Positions 53,771 to 62,477 are shown, numbered from the stretch's first letter. The stretch is DNA of 64,000 nucleotides from Bacteroidota bacterium (GCA_021813905.1 JAKAJH010000003.1:68106-132105), one strand, 5' to 3'. The notes: generated by a model not told the origin, from the letters alone. Translations and numbers: made by a program.

Positions 53771-54361
53771 TTATGAGTCACTTCGTTCACGCGGCGTATT
53801 GAACCGGCTCATGGCCAGGCTCAATCCGTCGGTGATCGTGCTGGTGCACGCGTCGCGCGCACGCAACACCATATCGCGAACGTCGGGGAGTTCGTCGGCC
53901 GTGAAGGGCTCCAGAACGAATCCTGCTTTGGCCGAGCCGTCGGCCGGCGTCGCCGGAGTGCCGATCCCGCAGCGGAGGCGGGGGAACGCATCCGTCTGCA
54001 GATGATAGATGACCGATGCCAGGCCGTTGTGTCCGCCGTCTGAACCCTGCGGCCGAAGCCGCAATGTGCCGAGCGGGAGCTGAAAATCGTCACATACTGC
54101 CAGGATCTCGTCCGGGGTGCATGCGAACTGTCCGACCGCCTCGGCAACGGCGATCCCGCTCTCGTTCATGAACGTCGTCGGCTTGAGCAGAATGACGTCG
54201 CGTTGATTCAAAGAACATTCGGCGAGCCAGAACTCGCCGCGGCCGGGATGGAAGACTGTCCGCCATTCCTCGGCCAGCGCATCGACCACCATGAATCCGA
54301 CATTGTGCCGCGTCCGCTCATATGTCCGGCCCGGATTCCCGAGACCGACGACCAGCACCAT
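53771..54361 (-). CDS. pth: Peptidyl-tRNA hydrolase
   Basis: The 196-residue esterase recycles peptidyl-tRNA dropped from stalled ribosomes. The family core is intact: V-V-G-L-G-N-P-G-R-T-Y-E-R-T-R-H-N-V-G-F with the catalytic His, P-T-T-F-M-N-E-S-G, D-D-F-Q-L-P-L-G and S-D-G-G-H-N-G-L. It is 18 bp after rplY, the L25 gene, a linkage seen in many bacteria. Confidence 0.96.
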   Translation of the reverse strand: MVLVVGLGNPGRTYERTRHNVGFMVVDALAEEWRTVFHPGRGEFWLAECSLNQRDVILLKPTTFMNESGIAVAEAVGQFACTPDEILAVCDDFQLPLGTLRLRPQGSDGGHNGLASVIYHLQTDAFPRLRCGIGTPATPADGSAKAGFVLEPFTADELPDVRDMVLRARDACTSTITDGLSLAMSRFNTPRERSDS

Positions 54362-54379
54362 AGGCGGCGGAGTGCGGAG

Positions 54380-55075
54380 TTACTTCTTCTCCGCCTTCTC
54401 GGTCTTCTCCGGCTTTGCCGCGCCTTCCTCGGCGCCTTCCTCAACCTTCTTGCCCTTGGCGATGACTTCCGGTTCTGCGGGCGTCTCGCCCGTGGGCGCA
54501 GCGGCTGCGGTCTCCGGCTCCTTGATCACGACCGGCGGCACGACCGCCACAACCGTGCTGTTCTCATTCGCCAGAATGGTGACATTGGGGATCGAGAGAT
54601 TGCGCACGTGGATCGAGCGGTTGATCTCGAGATTCTCGATGTCCACCTCGATGTGATCGGGAATGAAGCGGGGAAGGCAGGACACTTCGACGCGATGCAT
54701 CACGTGCTGGAGGATGCCGCCGTCCTTGACGCCCTTGGGCGTTCCGCCGATGAGCTTCACCGGCACCTCGATCGTCAGTTCTTCGTTCTCGTTGAGACCG
54801 AAGAGGTCGAAGTGGATGGGGCGCTCCGTCACGGGATCGAACTGCACATCGCGGAGGATGCAGACGTGCGATGACCCGTCGCTCAGCTTCAGGTTGATGA
54901 CATGCGTGGCCGTGGTGCTGTACAGCGGTTTCAGTGCGATCTCGCTGAGCGTCACCGTGATGTTGGACTTCCCATGGCCGTAGTAGATGCCGGGGACCTT
55001 GCCTTCGCGCCGGAGGGCCTGGGCCTTCTTTCCCACCTGGGTGCGGATCTCGGCATTCAGAGTGATTTCAGACAT
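54380..55075 (-). CDS. rplY: 50S ribosomal protein L25, long Ctc type
   Basis: The 231-residue protein has the 5S rRNA-binding L25 domain (1-95: G-K-K-A-Q-A-L-R-R-E-G-K-V-P-G-I-Y-Y-G, and R-D-V-Q-F-D-P-V-T). The longer TL5/Ctc C-terminal beta domain follows (about 100-185, G-G-I-L-Q-H-V-M-H-R-V-E-V). It ends in a low-complexity Ala/Glu/Lys tail. It lies 17 bp after prs, giving the common prs-rplY-pth order. Confidence 0.96.
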   Translation of the reverse strand: MSEITLNAEIRTQVGKKAQALRREGKVPGIYYGHGKSNITVTLSEIALKPLYSTTATHVINLKLSDGSSHVCILRDVQFDPVTERPIHFDLFGLNENEELTIEVPVKLIGGTPKGVKDGGILQHVMHRVEVSCLPRFIPDHIEVDIENLEINRSIHVRNLSIPNVTILANENSTVVAVVPPVVIKEPETAAAAPTGETPAEPEVIAKGKKVEEGAEEGAAKPEKTEKAEKK

Positions 55076-55092
55076 GATGAACGATCTCCTTG

Positions 55093-56037
55093 TTAAGCCT
55101 TGTCTTTGTCCACGTCGAACAGCGAGCTGATCGATTCGTTGTTATGCGTTCGGATGATGGCTTCCGCGAACAGCTTTGCCGCGGAGCGTACCTCGATCTT
55201 CGCACTCGGCCGCACCAGGGGCAGACTGTCCGTTACGGCAACGGACGTGACATCGCTTTCCTCCAGGCGCTTGAGCGCATTTCCGGAGAGAATGGGATGG
55301 GTACAGGCACCGAATACCTTCTGTGCGCCCTTGGCACGCAGGGCTCGCACCGCGTTGACAAACGTGCCGCCCGTGTCGATGAGGTCGTCAACGACCAGAA
55401 TGTTCTTCCCGCTCACTTCGCCGATGATGTTCATGACCTCGGCTTCGTTGGGCTTCGGCCGGCGCTTGTCGATCAGCACCAGGTCGGCGCCGAGGCGCTT
55501 GGCAAACGACCGGGCCATCTTCAGCCCGCCGACGTCCGGGGAAGCGACCGCCAGGTTCGGAATCTGCATCTTCCGAAAGTGTTCGATGAAGATCGCGGAA
55601 GAATACAGATGGTCCATCGGAATATCAAAGAAGCCCTGGATCTGCGCGGCGTGCAGGTCCATCGTGATCACGCGGTCGGCACCGGCGTGTGTCAGGACGT
55701 TGGCCACCAGCTTTGCGCTGATCGCGACGCGTGGCTGATCTTTGCGATCCTGCCGCGCATACCCGAAATACGGAATCACCGCCGTGACGCGGCTGGCCGA
55801 TGATCGCTTCGCTGCATCGATGAGCAGCAGAAGCTCGAGCAGATTCTCCGCGGGCGGCTGCGTCGGCTGAATGATGAACACATCCGTGCCGCGGATATTT
55901 TCGCTATACTTGACCCAGATCTCTCCGTCACTGAAATTCTGAATCTCCACATTCCCGGGAGCAATACCGGCTTCCCTGCAAATCTGCTCCGCCAGGGGAC
56001 GATTCGACCGTCCGGAAAAAATCTTGAGTTCGCTCAT
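55093..56037 (-). CDS. prs: Ribose-phosphate pyrophosphokinase
   Basis: The 314-residue enzyme makes PRPP for nucleotide, His and Trp synthesis. Motifs are F-S-G-R-S-N-R-P-L-A, F-S-D-G-E-I-W-V, Y-F-G-Y-A-R-Q-D-R-K, D-L-H-A-A-Q-I-Q-G-F-F, and the PRPP-binding V-V-D-D-L-I-D-T-G-G-T. It is the first protein gene downstream of tRNA-Gln, 97 bp away, without an obvious promoter or terminator between. It therefore seems to share the tRNA promoter. Confidence 0.97.
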   Translation of the reverse strand: MSELKIFSGRSNRPLAEQICREAGIAPGNVEIQNFSDGEIWVKYSENIRGTDVFIIQPTQPPAENLLELLLLIDAAKRSSASRVTAVIPYFGYARQDRKDQPRVAISAKLVANVLTHAGADRVITMDLHAAQIQGFFDIPMDHLYSSAIFIEHFRKMQIPNLAVASPDVGGLKMARSFAKRLGADLVLIDKRRPKPNEAEVMNIIGEVSGKNILVVDDLIDTGGTFVNAVRALRAKGAQKVFGACTHPILSGNALKRLEESDVTSVAVTDSLPLVRPSAKIEVRSAAKLFAEAIIRTHNNESISSLFDVDKDKA

Positions 56038-56134
56038 CGCGCGTTCTCTCCTGCGTGGACCTTCAGGCGACGGATCACTCGGTCCGGATCGAATCTCCGG
56101 GAGCGGCCCCGTCAGCGTGACCGCCTGAAACGTG

Positions 56135-56206
<72 letters not shown>

Positions 56207-56275
56207 AGCGCAACATGACGAACCCCGGGAACCACACCAGGCCCGTTCGGACCTTCCTCCAGCGGGCAAAAAAAT

Positions 56276-56299
56276 TCCCAATCCGTTCTCGAATTGGGA
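56276..56299 (-). other. Terminator-like hairpin at the start of the tRNA-Gln transcript
   Basis: A 7-bp stem (plus-strand TCCCAAT at 56276-56282 and ATTGGGA at 56293-56299) with a 10-nt loop is followed on the minus strand by A then seven Ts. It begins within 2-3 bases of the predicted +1 of the tRNA-Gln promoter. It could be an attenuator or a 5'-stabilising hairpin. Confidence 0.5.
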
Positions 56300-56303
56300 C
56301 TCT

Positions 56304-56332
56304 AATATAGCCGATTTTACCTCAAGAGTCAA
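56304..56332 (-). promoter_or_regulatory. Promoter of tRNA-Gln and the prs operon
   Basis: Minus-strand TTGACT (56327-56332), 17 bp and TATATT (56304-56309) predict +1 near 56297, about 90 nt before the mature tRNA. Confidence 0.78.
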
Positions 56333-56387
56333 TCTCAATTCAAACCGGAAGACCCGGTCGCGCGGAGAATGCCGGCCACGGTTCGCG

Positions 56388-56416
56388 TTGCATTTTGAAC
56401 CCCGATTGGCTATTTT
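56388..56416 (+). promoter_or_regulatory. Promoter of bioY
   Basis: TTGCAT (56388-56393), 17 bp and TATTTT (56411-56416) predict +1 near 56423 and a 44-nt leader. No BirA-type operator palindrome is obvious. Confidence 0.6.
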
Positions 56417-56466
56417 GCGTGCGTCGTCCTAACCTGAGAATACGAATCACCGTTGGAAGACTGACC

Positions 56467-57021
56467 ATGATCCCAAAGTCGATCGTTTTGACCAGCGACC
56501 GCACGAGTGCAAAAGTATTCTGGATGTTCACATTTGCTCTGTTGACTGCGGTCGGCGCACAAGTGGAGATTCCACACGTCCCCGTCCCCTTTACCGCGCA
56601 AACCCTCTTCGTCCTCCTGGCGGGCGGTTTGCTCGGATCGCGGAGCGGATTCGGCAGCATGCTGGCCTACCTCATCATTGGAACAATCGGCCTGCCGGTG
56701 TTCGCGGGGCTCTCGTCCGGCGTCGGCAAGCTGTTCGGCCCAACCGGCGGGTACCTGCTCGCATTTCCGGTTGCCGCATTCGTCGCCGGATGGATTACGG
56801 ACCGAAACGCATCGCTCCTGGGGATCACGCTTGCCATGGTCAGCGCACTTGTCCTGCTCTTTGCCGCAGGTGTTGCGTACCTCAACACGTTCTACGTGCA
56901 TGATTGGCTTCGCGCCCTTCAAAGCGGGGCAATGATCTTTTCCTGGTGGGATGTGGCCAAGCTCGCTGCGGCGGTCAGCATCACGCATCAGTACCGCCGG
57001 CGGCTCGCCGCGCGAGACTGA
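56467..57021 (+). CDS. bioY: Biotin transporter BioY
   Basis: The 184-residue membrane protein is the substrate-binding S-component of an ECF-type biotin importer. Family features are I-P-H-V-P-V-P-F-T-A-Q-T-L-F-V-L-L-A-G near helix 2, L-I-I-G-T-I-G-L-P-V-F-A-G, and F-G-P-T-G-G-Y-L-L-A-F-P. Several hydrophobic helices fill the rest. No bioM/bioN (ATPase and T-component) is adjacent; BioY can act alone or share a general ECF module. The ATG at 56467 fits the promoter. A terminator follows at 57045. Confidence 0.94.
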   Translation: MIPKSIVLTSDRTSAKVFWMFTFALLTAVGAQVEIPHVPVPFTAQTLFVLLAGGLLGSRSGFGSMLAYLIIGTIGLPVFAGLSSGVGKLFGPTGGYLLAFPVAAFVAGWITDRNASLLGITLAMVSALVLLFAAGVAYLNTFYVHDWLRALQSGAMIFSWWDVAKLAAAVSITHQYRRRLAARD

Positions 57022-57044
57022 CGATCCCGGAGATCGTGTATTGG

Positions 57045-57079
57045 AACGGCCGCATCGCTTGACACGACGCGGCCGTTTT
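57045..57079 (+). terminator. Intrinsic terminator after bioY
   Basis: A 9-bp perfect stem (AACGGCCGC at 57045-57053 with GCGGCCGTT at 57069-57077) and a 15-nt loop run into TTTTGTTGT. Confidence 0.75.
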
Positions 57080-57102
57080 GTTGTACGCGGATTCAACGTC
57101 GC

Positions 57103-57131
57103 TTGAATATCCACGAACGCTGCCGTACCTT
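57103..57131 (+). promoter_or_regulatory. Promoter of the DUF362-polyferredoxin pair
   Basis: TTGAAT (57103-57108), 17 bp and TACCTT (57126-57131) predict +1 near 57138 and a 57-nt leader to 57195. Confidence 0.65.
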
Positions 57132-57194
57132 CACACGACGCCGCATTCTTCACCAGAGGACGGCATTGAAGAGACACTCATCCGGGAGTTCCCT

Positions 57195-58115
57195 ATGGAC
57201 CGCCGCAGATTTCTTGCGGGAGGCGTGGCGTCCGCCGTCGTGGCGGGCCTGCGCATTCCGCGTAACGCCTCCGTTCCATTCCTTCCACCGACTTCGCCAC
57301 GCCCCTCCGGCTTTGATCTCGTCGCCGTCAAGGGCGGCGAGCCCGACGTGATGTTCCGCGAGGGCATCAATGCCCTCGGAGGCATCCGCGCCTTCGTGCG
57401 CAAGGGACAGAAGGTGGTGGTCAAGCCCAATATCGGTTGGGACGTTTCGCCGGAGCGGGCCGGCAACACCAATCCGAAGCTCATCCGCGAGATCGTCCGG
57501 CAGTGCAAAGATGCCGGTGCCCGTGAAGTGACGGTGCTCGACCACACCTGCGATTCCTGGCAGCGCTGCTACCGCACCAGCGGTATTGAGTCTGCCGCGA
57601 AAGACGCGGGGGCGGTTGTGGCTCCGGCTCACAGCGAGGGATATTTTCACGAGGTCGCCGTGCCCGGCGGGAAGTCGCTGCACACGGCGAAGGAGCATGA
57701 AGCGATCCTCGACGCGGATGTGTTCATCAACGTGCCCGTACTGAAATCGCACGGCTCGACACGGCTCACGGTCTCGATGAAGAACATGATGGGTAATGTC
57801 TGGGACCGCCAGTACTGGCATGCCAACGATCTGCATCAGTGCATTGCGGACTTTGCGACGTACCGCAAGCCGACCCTCAACGTGGTCGATGCGTATGCGG
57901 TAATGAAGGACAATGGGCCGCGCGGCGTTTCCACAGATGACGTGGTGCTCATGAAGGCGCAGCTGCTGACGACCGACTGCGTCACCGCGGATACCGCGGC
58001 CGCGAAACTGTTCGGCGTCAACCCGAACGACGTCCGTCACATCGTGCTGGCATCGGAGCAGAAGGTGGGTCGGATGGACCTGGATGCACTCTCGATCAAA
58101 CGCATTTCGTTGTGA
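57195..58115 (+). CDS. DUF362 protein with Tat-type signal
   Basis: The 306-residue protein starts M-D-R-R-R-F-L-A-G-G, a twin-arginine signal, so it is probably exported folded and may carry a cofactor. The DUF362 core contains G-Q-K-V-V-V-K-P-N-I-G-W, N-T-N-P-K-L-I-R-E-I-V, F-I-N-V-P-V-L-K-S-H-G and S-M-K-N-M-M-G. Its function is unknown; DUF362 often occurs with ferredoxin-type domains. The ATG at 57195 follows GGGAG; the frame open from 57078 begins inside the terminator. The polyferredoxin gene starts 7 bp after its stop, so they likely work together. Confidence 0.87.
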   Translation: MDRRRFLAGGVASAVVAGLRIPRNASVPFLPPTSPRPSGFDLVAVKGGEPDVMFREGINALGGIRAFVRKGQKVVVKPNIGWDVSPERAGNTNPKLIREIVRQCKDAGAREVTVLDHTCDSWQRCYRTSGIESAAKDAGAVVAPAHSEGYFHEVAVPGGKSLHTAKEHEAILDADVFINVPVLKSHGSTRLTVSMKNMMGNVWDRQYWHANDLHQCIADFATYRKPTLNVVDAYAVMKDNGPRGVSTDDVVLMKAQLLTTDCVTADTAAAKLFGVNPNDVRHIVLASEQKVGRMDLDALSIKRISL

Positions 58116-58122
58116 GGGATTG

Positions 58123-59673
58123 GTGAGACATTTGCGTCGGCTGCGGTTGTGGGTTGCGGGAATCGTGTTTGCGGGAGCCTGCGCCGCGTTTCTTCTGCCG
58201 GAGAACCTGGCCGGCGGAGCGCTGCTGAAGATAATCGGGACCATTCAGTTCTTTCCGGCTCTGGTCCGGCAGTTGGCTGTGCCCGCGGCGATCAGCCTGG
58301 CGTTCATGGCGCTCGTGCTGTTCACGCTCCTGGGCGGTCGCGTGTACTGCTCGACTCTCTGTCCGCTGGGGATTTACCAGGACATGGTTATCTGGCTCCG
58401 GCGGCGGCTCGAACGTCGGGTGCGGTACCGGTACCGTCCGCCGATGTATGGATGGCTGTACGGCATTCTCGCGTTCGCCGGCATTGCCGGATTGTCGGGA
58501 AGCCTCCTCGCGCTGAATGTGCTCGAGCCGTTCGCGAATTTCGGGCGGGTGATGACGGATGTGGTGGCACCGTCCTTGAGCGCGGTCAGTAATGCGGCGG
58601 CTTTCCTGCTGTCCCGCATGGGCATCTATGCGATCGTGCATGTTCCCTTGGGCAATATCGAAATCTTCGCCGTCGCCGGGGCTCTGCTGTTCCTGCTCAT
58701 GATCACGGTCCTGTCCTATCGCGAGGGAAGGATCTTCTGTAATCTGCTGTGTCCGACGGGCGCGGTGCTCTCGTTGCTGTCGCGCGTTTCGGTGTTCCGG
58801 CTGAGTATCGTTGAAAGCTCGTGCAAGGGCTGCGGCATCTGCGAACGGGCGTGCAAAGCCAACTGCATCAATAACGCCACGAAGAAGATCGACTGGAGCG
58901 CCTGCATCGGGTGCTATGATTGCGCGACGGTCTGCCCGACGGACGGTGTACGATTTGTCAGCCGATTTGCAGCACGGGACATCGGTGAAGTGGCTGTCCA
59001 GCGGGAACGTCGCCAAGTACTCGGGGTGATTGCCGGCTCGGCACTGCTCGGCGGTACGATGCCGGCCCGGTCGGAACGGGACACCAGCCGGGTGCCGGAC
59101 TATGAGACAAACCGACGGACAGCGATCTCGCCGCCGGGATCCGTGAATCGGGAACGATTCTCCGATCTCTGCATCGCTTGCCATGCGTGTGTGAATGCCT
59201 GTCCCGCCAAAGTAATCACGCCGGCGCTGACGGAATATGGCTGGACGGGGATCTTTCAGGCGCGGATGGATTACGGCGCGAACTACTGCACGTTCGACTG
59301 TGTCGCCTGCGGATCGGTCTGTCCGACCGGTGCGATCCAGCCGATCACCATGCCGGAGAAGCATCTGCTGCAGATCGGCACCGCGACGTTCGTGAAAGCG
59401 GATTGCGTGGTCGAGACGAAGAAGACGGACTGCGGCGCCTGCTCGGAGCATTGTCCGACAAAAGCGGTGCGGATGGTGCCTTACGGACGGCTCTTCATTC
59501 CGGAAGTACGATCTGAGTATTGCGTCGGCTGCGGTGCCTGTGAGCATTCGTGTCCGACGAAACCGCGCAAGGCGATCTATGTCGTCGCGAAGGCGCAGCA
59601 TGGTCGCGCGCTGCCGCCGCCACGGGAGCAGCCCGTTCGTTCATTTGACAGCAATCAGGAGTTTCCGTTCTGA
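58123..59673 (+). CDS. Membrane polyferredoxin (NapH/MauN-type 4Fe-4S protein)
   Basis: The 516-residue protein has an N-terminal membrane part of about five hydrophobic segments, with the paired C-S-T-L-C-P-L-G and C-N-L-L-C-P-T-G elements of NapH/NosR-like proteins. Repeated 4Fe-4S motifs follow: C-K-G-C-G-I-C-E-R-A-C, C-I-G-C-Y-D-C-A-T-V-C-P, C-I-A-C-H-A-C-V-N-A-C-P, C-V-A-C-G-S-V-C-P, C-G-A-C-S-E-H-C-P and C-V-G-C-G-A-C-E-H-S-C-P. It probably moves electrons between the quinone pool and a periplasmic partner, perhaps the DUF362 protein. The GTG at 58123 has GAGGG ahead of it; the frame from 58084 overlaps DUF362. Confidence 0.88.
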   Translation: MRHLRRLRLWVAGIVFAGACAAFLLPENLAGGALLKIIGTIQFFPALVRQLAVPAAISLAFMALVLFTLLGGRVYCSTLCPLGIYQDMVIWLRRRLERRVRYRYRPPMYGWLYGILAFAGIAGLSGSLLALNVLEPFANFGRVMTDVVAPSLSAVSNAAAFLLSRMGIYAIVHVPLGNIEIFAVAGALLFLLMITVLSYREGRIFCNLLCPTGAVLSLLSRVSVFRLSIVESSCKGCGICERACKANCINNATKKIDWSACIGCYDCATVCPTDGVRFVSRFAARDIGEVAVQRERRQVLGVIAGSALLGGTMPARSERDTSRVPDYETNRRTAISPPGSVNRERFSDLCIACHACVNACPAKVITPALTEYGWTGIFQARMDYGANYCTFDCVACGSVCPTGAIQPITMPEKHLLQIGTATFVKADCVVETKKTDCGACSEHCPTKAVRMVPYGRLFIPEVRSEYCVGCGACEHSCPTKPRKAIYVVAKAQHGRALPPPREQPVRSFDSNQEFPF

Positions 59674-59748
59674 GCCGGGCGGATGGGAGGAACGGGCGGA
59701 AACGTCCGTAGGAATCTTCATGACCGTATCACACAGGAGGGCTTGACG

Positions 59749-60555
59749 ATGCGTATCATCATTCACGAGAACTACGACATGATGAGCAAATGGACGGCCT
59801 ACTATATCGCCGGGAAGATCAGGGCATTCAATCCGACGAAGCGACGTCCGTTCGTTCTGGGACTGCCAACGGGTTCCTCTCCGATCGGCACGTACAAGCA
59901 TCTCGTTGCACTGCACAAAGAGGGGAAGGTCTCGTTCAAGAACGTGGTGACATTCAATATGGACGAGTACGTCGGCCTGCCGGAGGACCACCCGGAAAGC
60001 TATCACTACTTCATGTGGCACCATCTCTTCAGTCACGTGGATATCCCGCGTGAGCACGTGAACATCCTGAACGGGAACGCGAAGGATCTCGAACAGGAGT
60101 GCCGCGCGTATGAGGAGCGGATCAGGAAGGTCGGCGGGATTCACCTGTTCCTCGGCGGCATCGGTCCGGACGGTCATATTGCGTTCAATGAGCCGGGTTC
60201 GTCGCTTTCGTCTCGGACGCGCGTCAAAACGCTGATGTATGACACGCGCGTGGCCAACTCGCGTTTCTTCGGCGGCGATGTAAACAAGGTGCCGAAGACT
60301 GCGCTCACGGTCGGTGTGGGGACCGTCATGGATGCGCGCGAGGTGCTGATTCTGATCAGCGGCATCAACAAGGCGCGGGCGCTTCAGAAGGTCGTGGAGG
60401 ATGGCGTGAACCACATGTGGACGGTTTCGATGCTGCAGCTGCATGAGCACGGGATCATCGTATCGGACGAAGAGGCGACCCTCGAGCTCAAAGTGGGAAC
60501 CGTGAAGTACTTCAAAGACATCGAGCGCGAGCACCTGCAACTTCCGAAGATGTGA
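59749..60555 (+). CDS. nagB: Glucosamine-6-phosphate deaminase
   Basis: The 268-residue enzyme converts glucosamine-6-phosphate to fructose-6-phosphate and ammonia. Motifs are [48 protein letters not shown] and S-R-T-R-V-K-T-L. An AGGAGG sequence lies eight bases before the ATG at 59749, so the frame extending to 59683 is dismissed. It opposes GlmM in amino-sugar metabolism, and glmM and the GlmU-like gene are elsewhere in this window. Confidence 0.95.
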   Translation: MRIIIHENYDMMSKWTAYYIAGKIRAFNPTKRRPFVLGLPTGSSPIGTYKHLVALHKEGKVSFKNVVTFNMDEYVGLPEDHPESYHYFMWHHLFSHVDIPREHVNILNGNAKDLEQECRAYEERIRKVGGIHLFLGGIGPDGHIAFNEPGSSLSSRTRVKTLMYDTRVANSRFFGGDVNKVPKTALTVGVGTVMDAREVLILISGINKARALQKVVEDGVNHMWTVSMLQLHEHGIIVSDEEATLELKVGTVKYFKDIEREHLQLPKM

Positions 60556-60600
60556 CGGGAGAAGGATGAGCGGAAGGATGCTGCTGTGAGGGGCATGCGT

Positions 60601-61914
60601 ATGAAGAATCGAAGGCCGACGTGCCGGATCGCTCTGATCGCCGTCGGCCTTCTTGTCGTTTCGCGGGAGGTTCCGGCGCAGACGGATCCGGTCATCCGGG
60701 CGCTCGCCGATTCGGTCTCGTCGGTACGGATGTTGGAAACGGTTCGCACACTGGAGCGGGCGGGAGGAACAGGCTCGCGCATGAACTTCACGCCGGGAAA
60801 TGACTCGGCGCGGATCCTGCTGCTGCGGACGCTGGCCTCGCTCCCGCGCGTGACGGCGGGATCGGACACCTTCTTCGTCCCCGCGGAAGTGCCGTATGAC
60901 GCCCGACCGCTCTTCAACGTCTTTGCGCGGCTTCCAGGGTCGGTGGACTCGAGCACGGCGGTGGTGATCGGAGCGCATTATGACAGTCAGGCCGGACGGG
61001 ACACGGCTGTCTGGAGCACCGGTTGGTACACCGCGCGAGCTCCCGGGGCCGATGACAACGCGTCGGGCGTTGCAGGGGTGCTGGAGGTTGCGCGTCTGCT
61101 CACGACGTCGGGGTACGCAAACCGGCTGCGGGTGTACTTTGTCGCCTTCGGCGCGGAGGAAGGGACAACGCCGGGCATTGCGTCGTATCTCAACGGGAGC
61201 CGGCACTTCGCTCAGCGGTTACGGGCGGATGGAGTGAACGTGGTGGCATTCATCAATCTCGATATGATCGCGTACAATCCGCTGGCGCTGGTCGGAACGA
61301 TCGTGGCCGACTCGCAATCGCAGGAGCTTGGACAGCGAGTCGCGGCACTGAATGCGGCGTACGATTGCGGGCTCTCGCTGAACGCGGCTCCGTATCCGGC
61401 GAATCGGTGGAGTGATCACGCGTCGTTCTGGGACCAGGGCTATCCGGCGGTGCTGCTGATCGAGCATTTCGACGTGGTCAAGGCCGATTCCGTGTATCCC
61501 GGTAATCCGAATTATCATCACGCATCCGATACTTCGGGAGCGCTAAATCCGTCGCTGTTGGAGGCGTTCTGCCGGCTGGCGCTGGTGTCGGTGGCGGAGA
61601 TCAGCGAAAGAGGCGTCGCTGTGACTGCGGTTCAGGGGAGGGAAGTGAGACCTGAGGACTTCACGCTAGCTGCTTATCCCAACCCGTTCAATCCGGCGGT
61701 GACGCTGGAGCTTTCGCTAGGGCGCGCTTCGGAAGTGCGTGTTGACATCTTCGACGTACTCGGCAGACGCGTTGACACGCTGGTGCAGGGCCTATTGGAG
61801 GCCGGCAGACATCGTTTGAAATGGACGGCGGCAGGAAGGGCCAGCGGTTTCTACCTCGCAAAGGTGTCGGCGGAAACGGGAATCCGGTCGGTCCGGCTTC
61901 TGCTTCTTCGTTGA
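60601..61914 (+). CDS. Secreted M28-family metallopeptidase with T9SS sorting domain
   Basis: The 437-residue protein has a signal peptide (I-A-L-I-A-V-G-L-L-V-V-S-R-E-V-P-A-Q). An M28 zinc aminopeptidase domain follows, with metal ligands in G-A-H-Y-D-S, G-A-D-D-N-A-S-G-V, G-A-E-E-G-T, N-L-D-M-I-A-Y-N and Y-H-H-A-S-D-T. The C-terminal sorting domain is at about 355-437 (Y-P-N-P-F-N-P-A-V-T, V-D-I-F-D-V-L-G-R-R-V, S-G-F-Y-L-A-K-V and a final R-L-L-L-L-R). It is therefore exported by T9SS and attached or released at the surface. The ATG at 60601 is chosen since GAGGGG lies eight bases before it; 60595 is an alternative. Confidence 0.9.
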   Translation: MKNRRPTCRIALIAVGLLVVSREVPAQTDPVIRALADSVSSVRMLETVRTLERAGGTGSRMNFTPGNDSARILLLRTLASLPRVTAGSDTFFVPAEVPYDARPLFNVFARLPGSVDSSTAVVIGAHYDSQAGRDTAVWSTGWYTARAPGADDNASGVAGVLEVARLLTTSGYANRLRVYFVAFGAEEGTTPGIASYLNGSRHFAQRLRADGVNVVAFINLDMIAYNPLALVGTIVADSQSQELGQRVAALNAAYDCGLSLNAAPYPANRWSDHASFWDQGYPAVLLIEHFDVVKADSVYPGNPNYHHASDTSGALNPSLLEAFCRLALVSVAEISERGVAVTAVQGREVRPEDFTLAAYPNPFNPAVTLELSLGRASEVRVDIFDVLGRRVDTLVQGLLEAGRHRLKWTAAGRASGFYLAKVSAETGIRSVRLLLLR

Positions 61915-61923
61915 AGATTCTCC

Positions 61924-61952
61924 TTGACTTTCGGATGTTGGGCTTTTAAATT
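61924..61952 (+). promoter_or_regulatory. Promoter of the rrf2-type regulator
   Basis: TTGACT (61924-61929), 17 bp and TAAATT (61947-61952) predict +1 near 61959, 19 bases before the ATG. Confidence 0.65.
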
Positions 61953-61970
61953 AAGACAAGAAAGTCTGAA
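61951..61970 (+). promoter_or_regulatory. Candidate Rrf2 operator (autoregulatory)
   Basis: An imperfect inverted repeat, TTAAGAC (61951-61957), a 6-bp spacer and GTCTGAA (61964-61970), matches at 6 of 7 positions. It overlaps the end of the -10 and the start site, a position that would repress the gene. It contains GAC-N7-TCTGA, which recurs at 62434-62448. Confidence 0.5.
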
Positions 61971-61977
61971 TAGCACC

Positions 61978-62409
61978 ATGAGCATCCTTTTCAGTCGGGA
62001 ATGTGAATACGCGCTTCAGGCGGTGAGCTATCTGGCACTGAAACCTGCGGGAGAGCTCACGTCCATCAAAGATCTGACGAAGAAACTCCGGATTCCGTAT
62101 CACTTTCTCGCGAAGATCCTCCAGCGCCTGGTGGGGAAGGGATTGTTGATCTCACAGAAGGGTCCAAGCGGCGGGTTCGGGCTTGCGGCGCCGGCGGAAT
62201 CGATCACGCTCTTTCATGTGGTGGACGCGGTTGATGGATCGGACTTCCTGCATCGTTGCGTCATGGGCTTCCCTGAGTGCTCAGGCAAGCATCCGTGCGC
62301 AGTTCATGGTACGTGGGGAGACCTCCGGGAGAAGGTGTACCAGATGCTCGTCAATCAGAATGTCGCTCAGACCGCGCAGGAAATGCGGAAGCCTGAGTAC
62401 CGAGATTGA
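61978..62409 (+). CDS. Rrf2 family transcriptional regulator with Fe-S-type cysteines
   Basis: The 143-residue repressor has an N-terminal winged helix (F-S-R-E-C-E-Y-A-L-Q-A-V-S-Y-L-A, Y-H-F-L-A-K-I-L-Q-R-L, Q-K-G-P-S-G-G-F-G-L-A). Three cysteines in the segment H-R-C-V-M-G-F-P-E-C-S-G-K-H-P-C lie where IscR and NsrR bind a 2Fe-2S or 4Fe-4S cluster. It probably senses Fe-S status, oxygen or nitric oxide. The ATG at 61978 is the family start; the frame open from 61924 covers the promoter. The NapH-like Fe-S membrane protein gene follows after 68 bp and is a likely target. Confidence 0.93.
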   Translation: MSILFSRECEYALQAVSYLALKPAGELTSIKDLTKKLRIPYHFLAKILQRLVGKGLLISQKGPSGGFGLAAPAESITLFHVVDAVDGSDFLHRCVMGFPECSGKHPCAVHGTWGDLREKVYQMLVNQNVAQTAQEMRKPEYRD

Positions 62410-62431
62410 AGTGTTTTTTTTGTCTTGAAAT

Positions 62432-62453
62432 CGGACTCAATACTCTGATTCCG
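62432..62453 (+). promoter_or_regulatory. Inverted repeat sharing the rrf2 operator motif, before the NapH-like gene
   Basis: CGGACTCA (62432-62439), a 6-bp spacer and TGATTCCG (62446-62453) form a dyad with 7 of 8 matched positions, 24 bp before the next ATG. GAC-N7-TCTGA (62434-62448) has the same spacing as in the site at 61955-61969. A weak -10 (TACTCT, 62441-62446) lies within it. Confidence 0.5.
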
Positions 62454-62477
62454 TGATTCATCCGTACTGGACATGTC

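Noticed and set aside
56230..56270. Stretch resembling the conserved RNase P RNA segment (GAGGAAGGTCC-like) in the tRNA-Gln leader
   Set aside because: Only about 100 bp lie between promoter and tRNA, far too little for RNase P RNA, and no matching P4 partner strand is seen.
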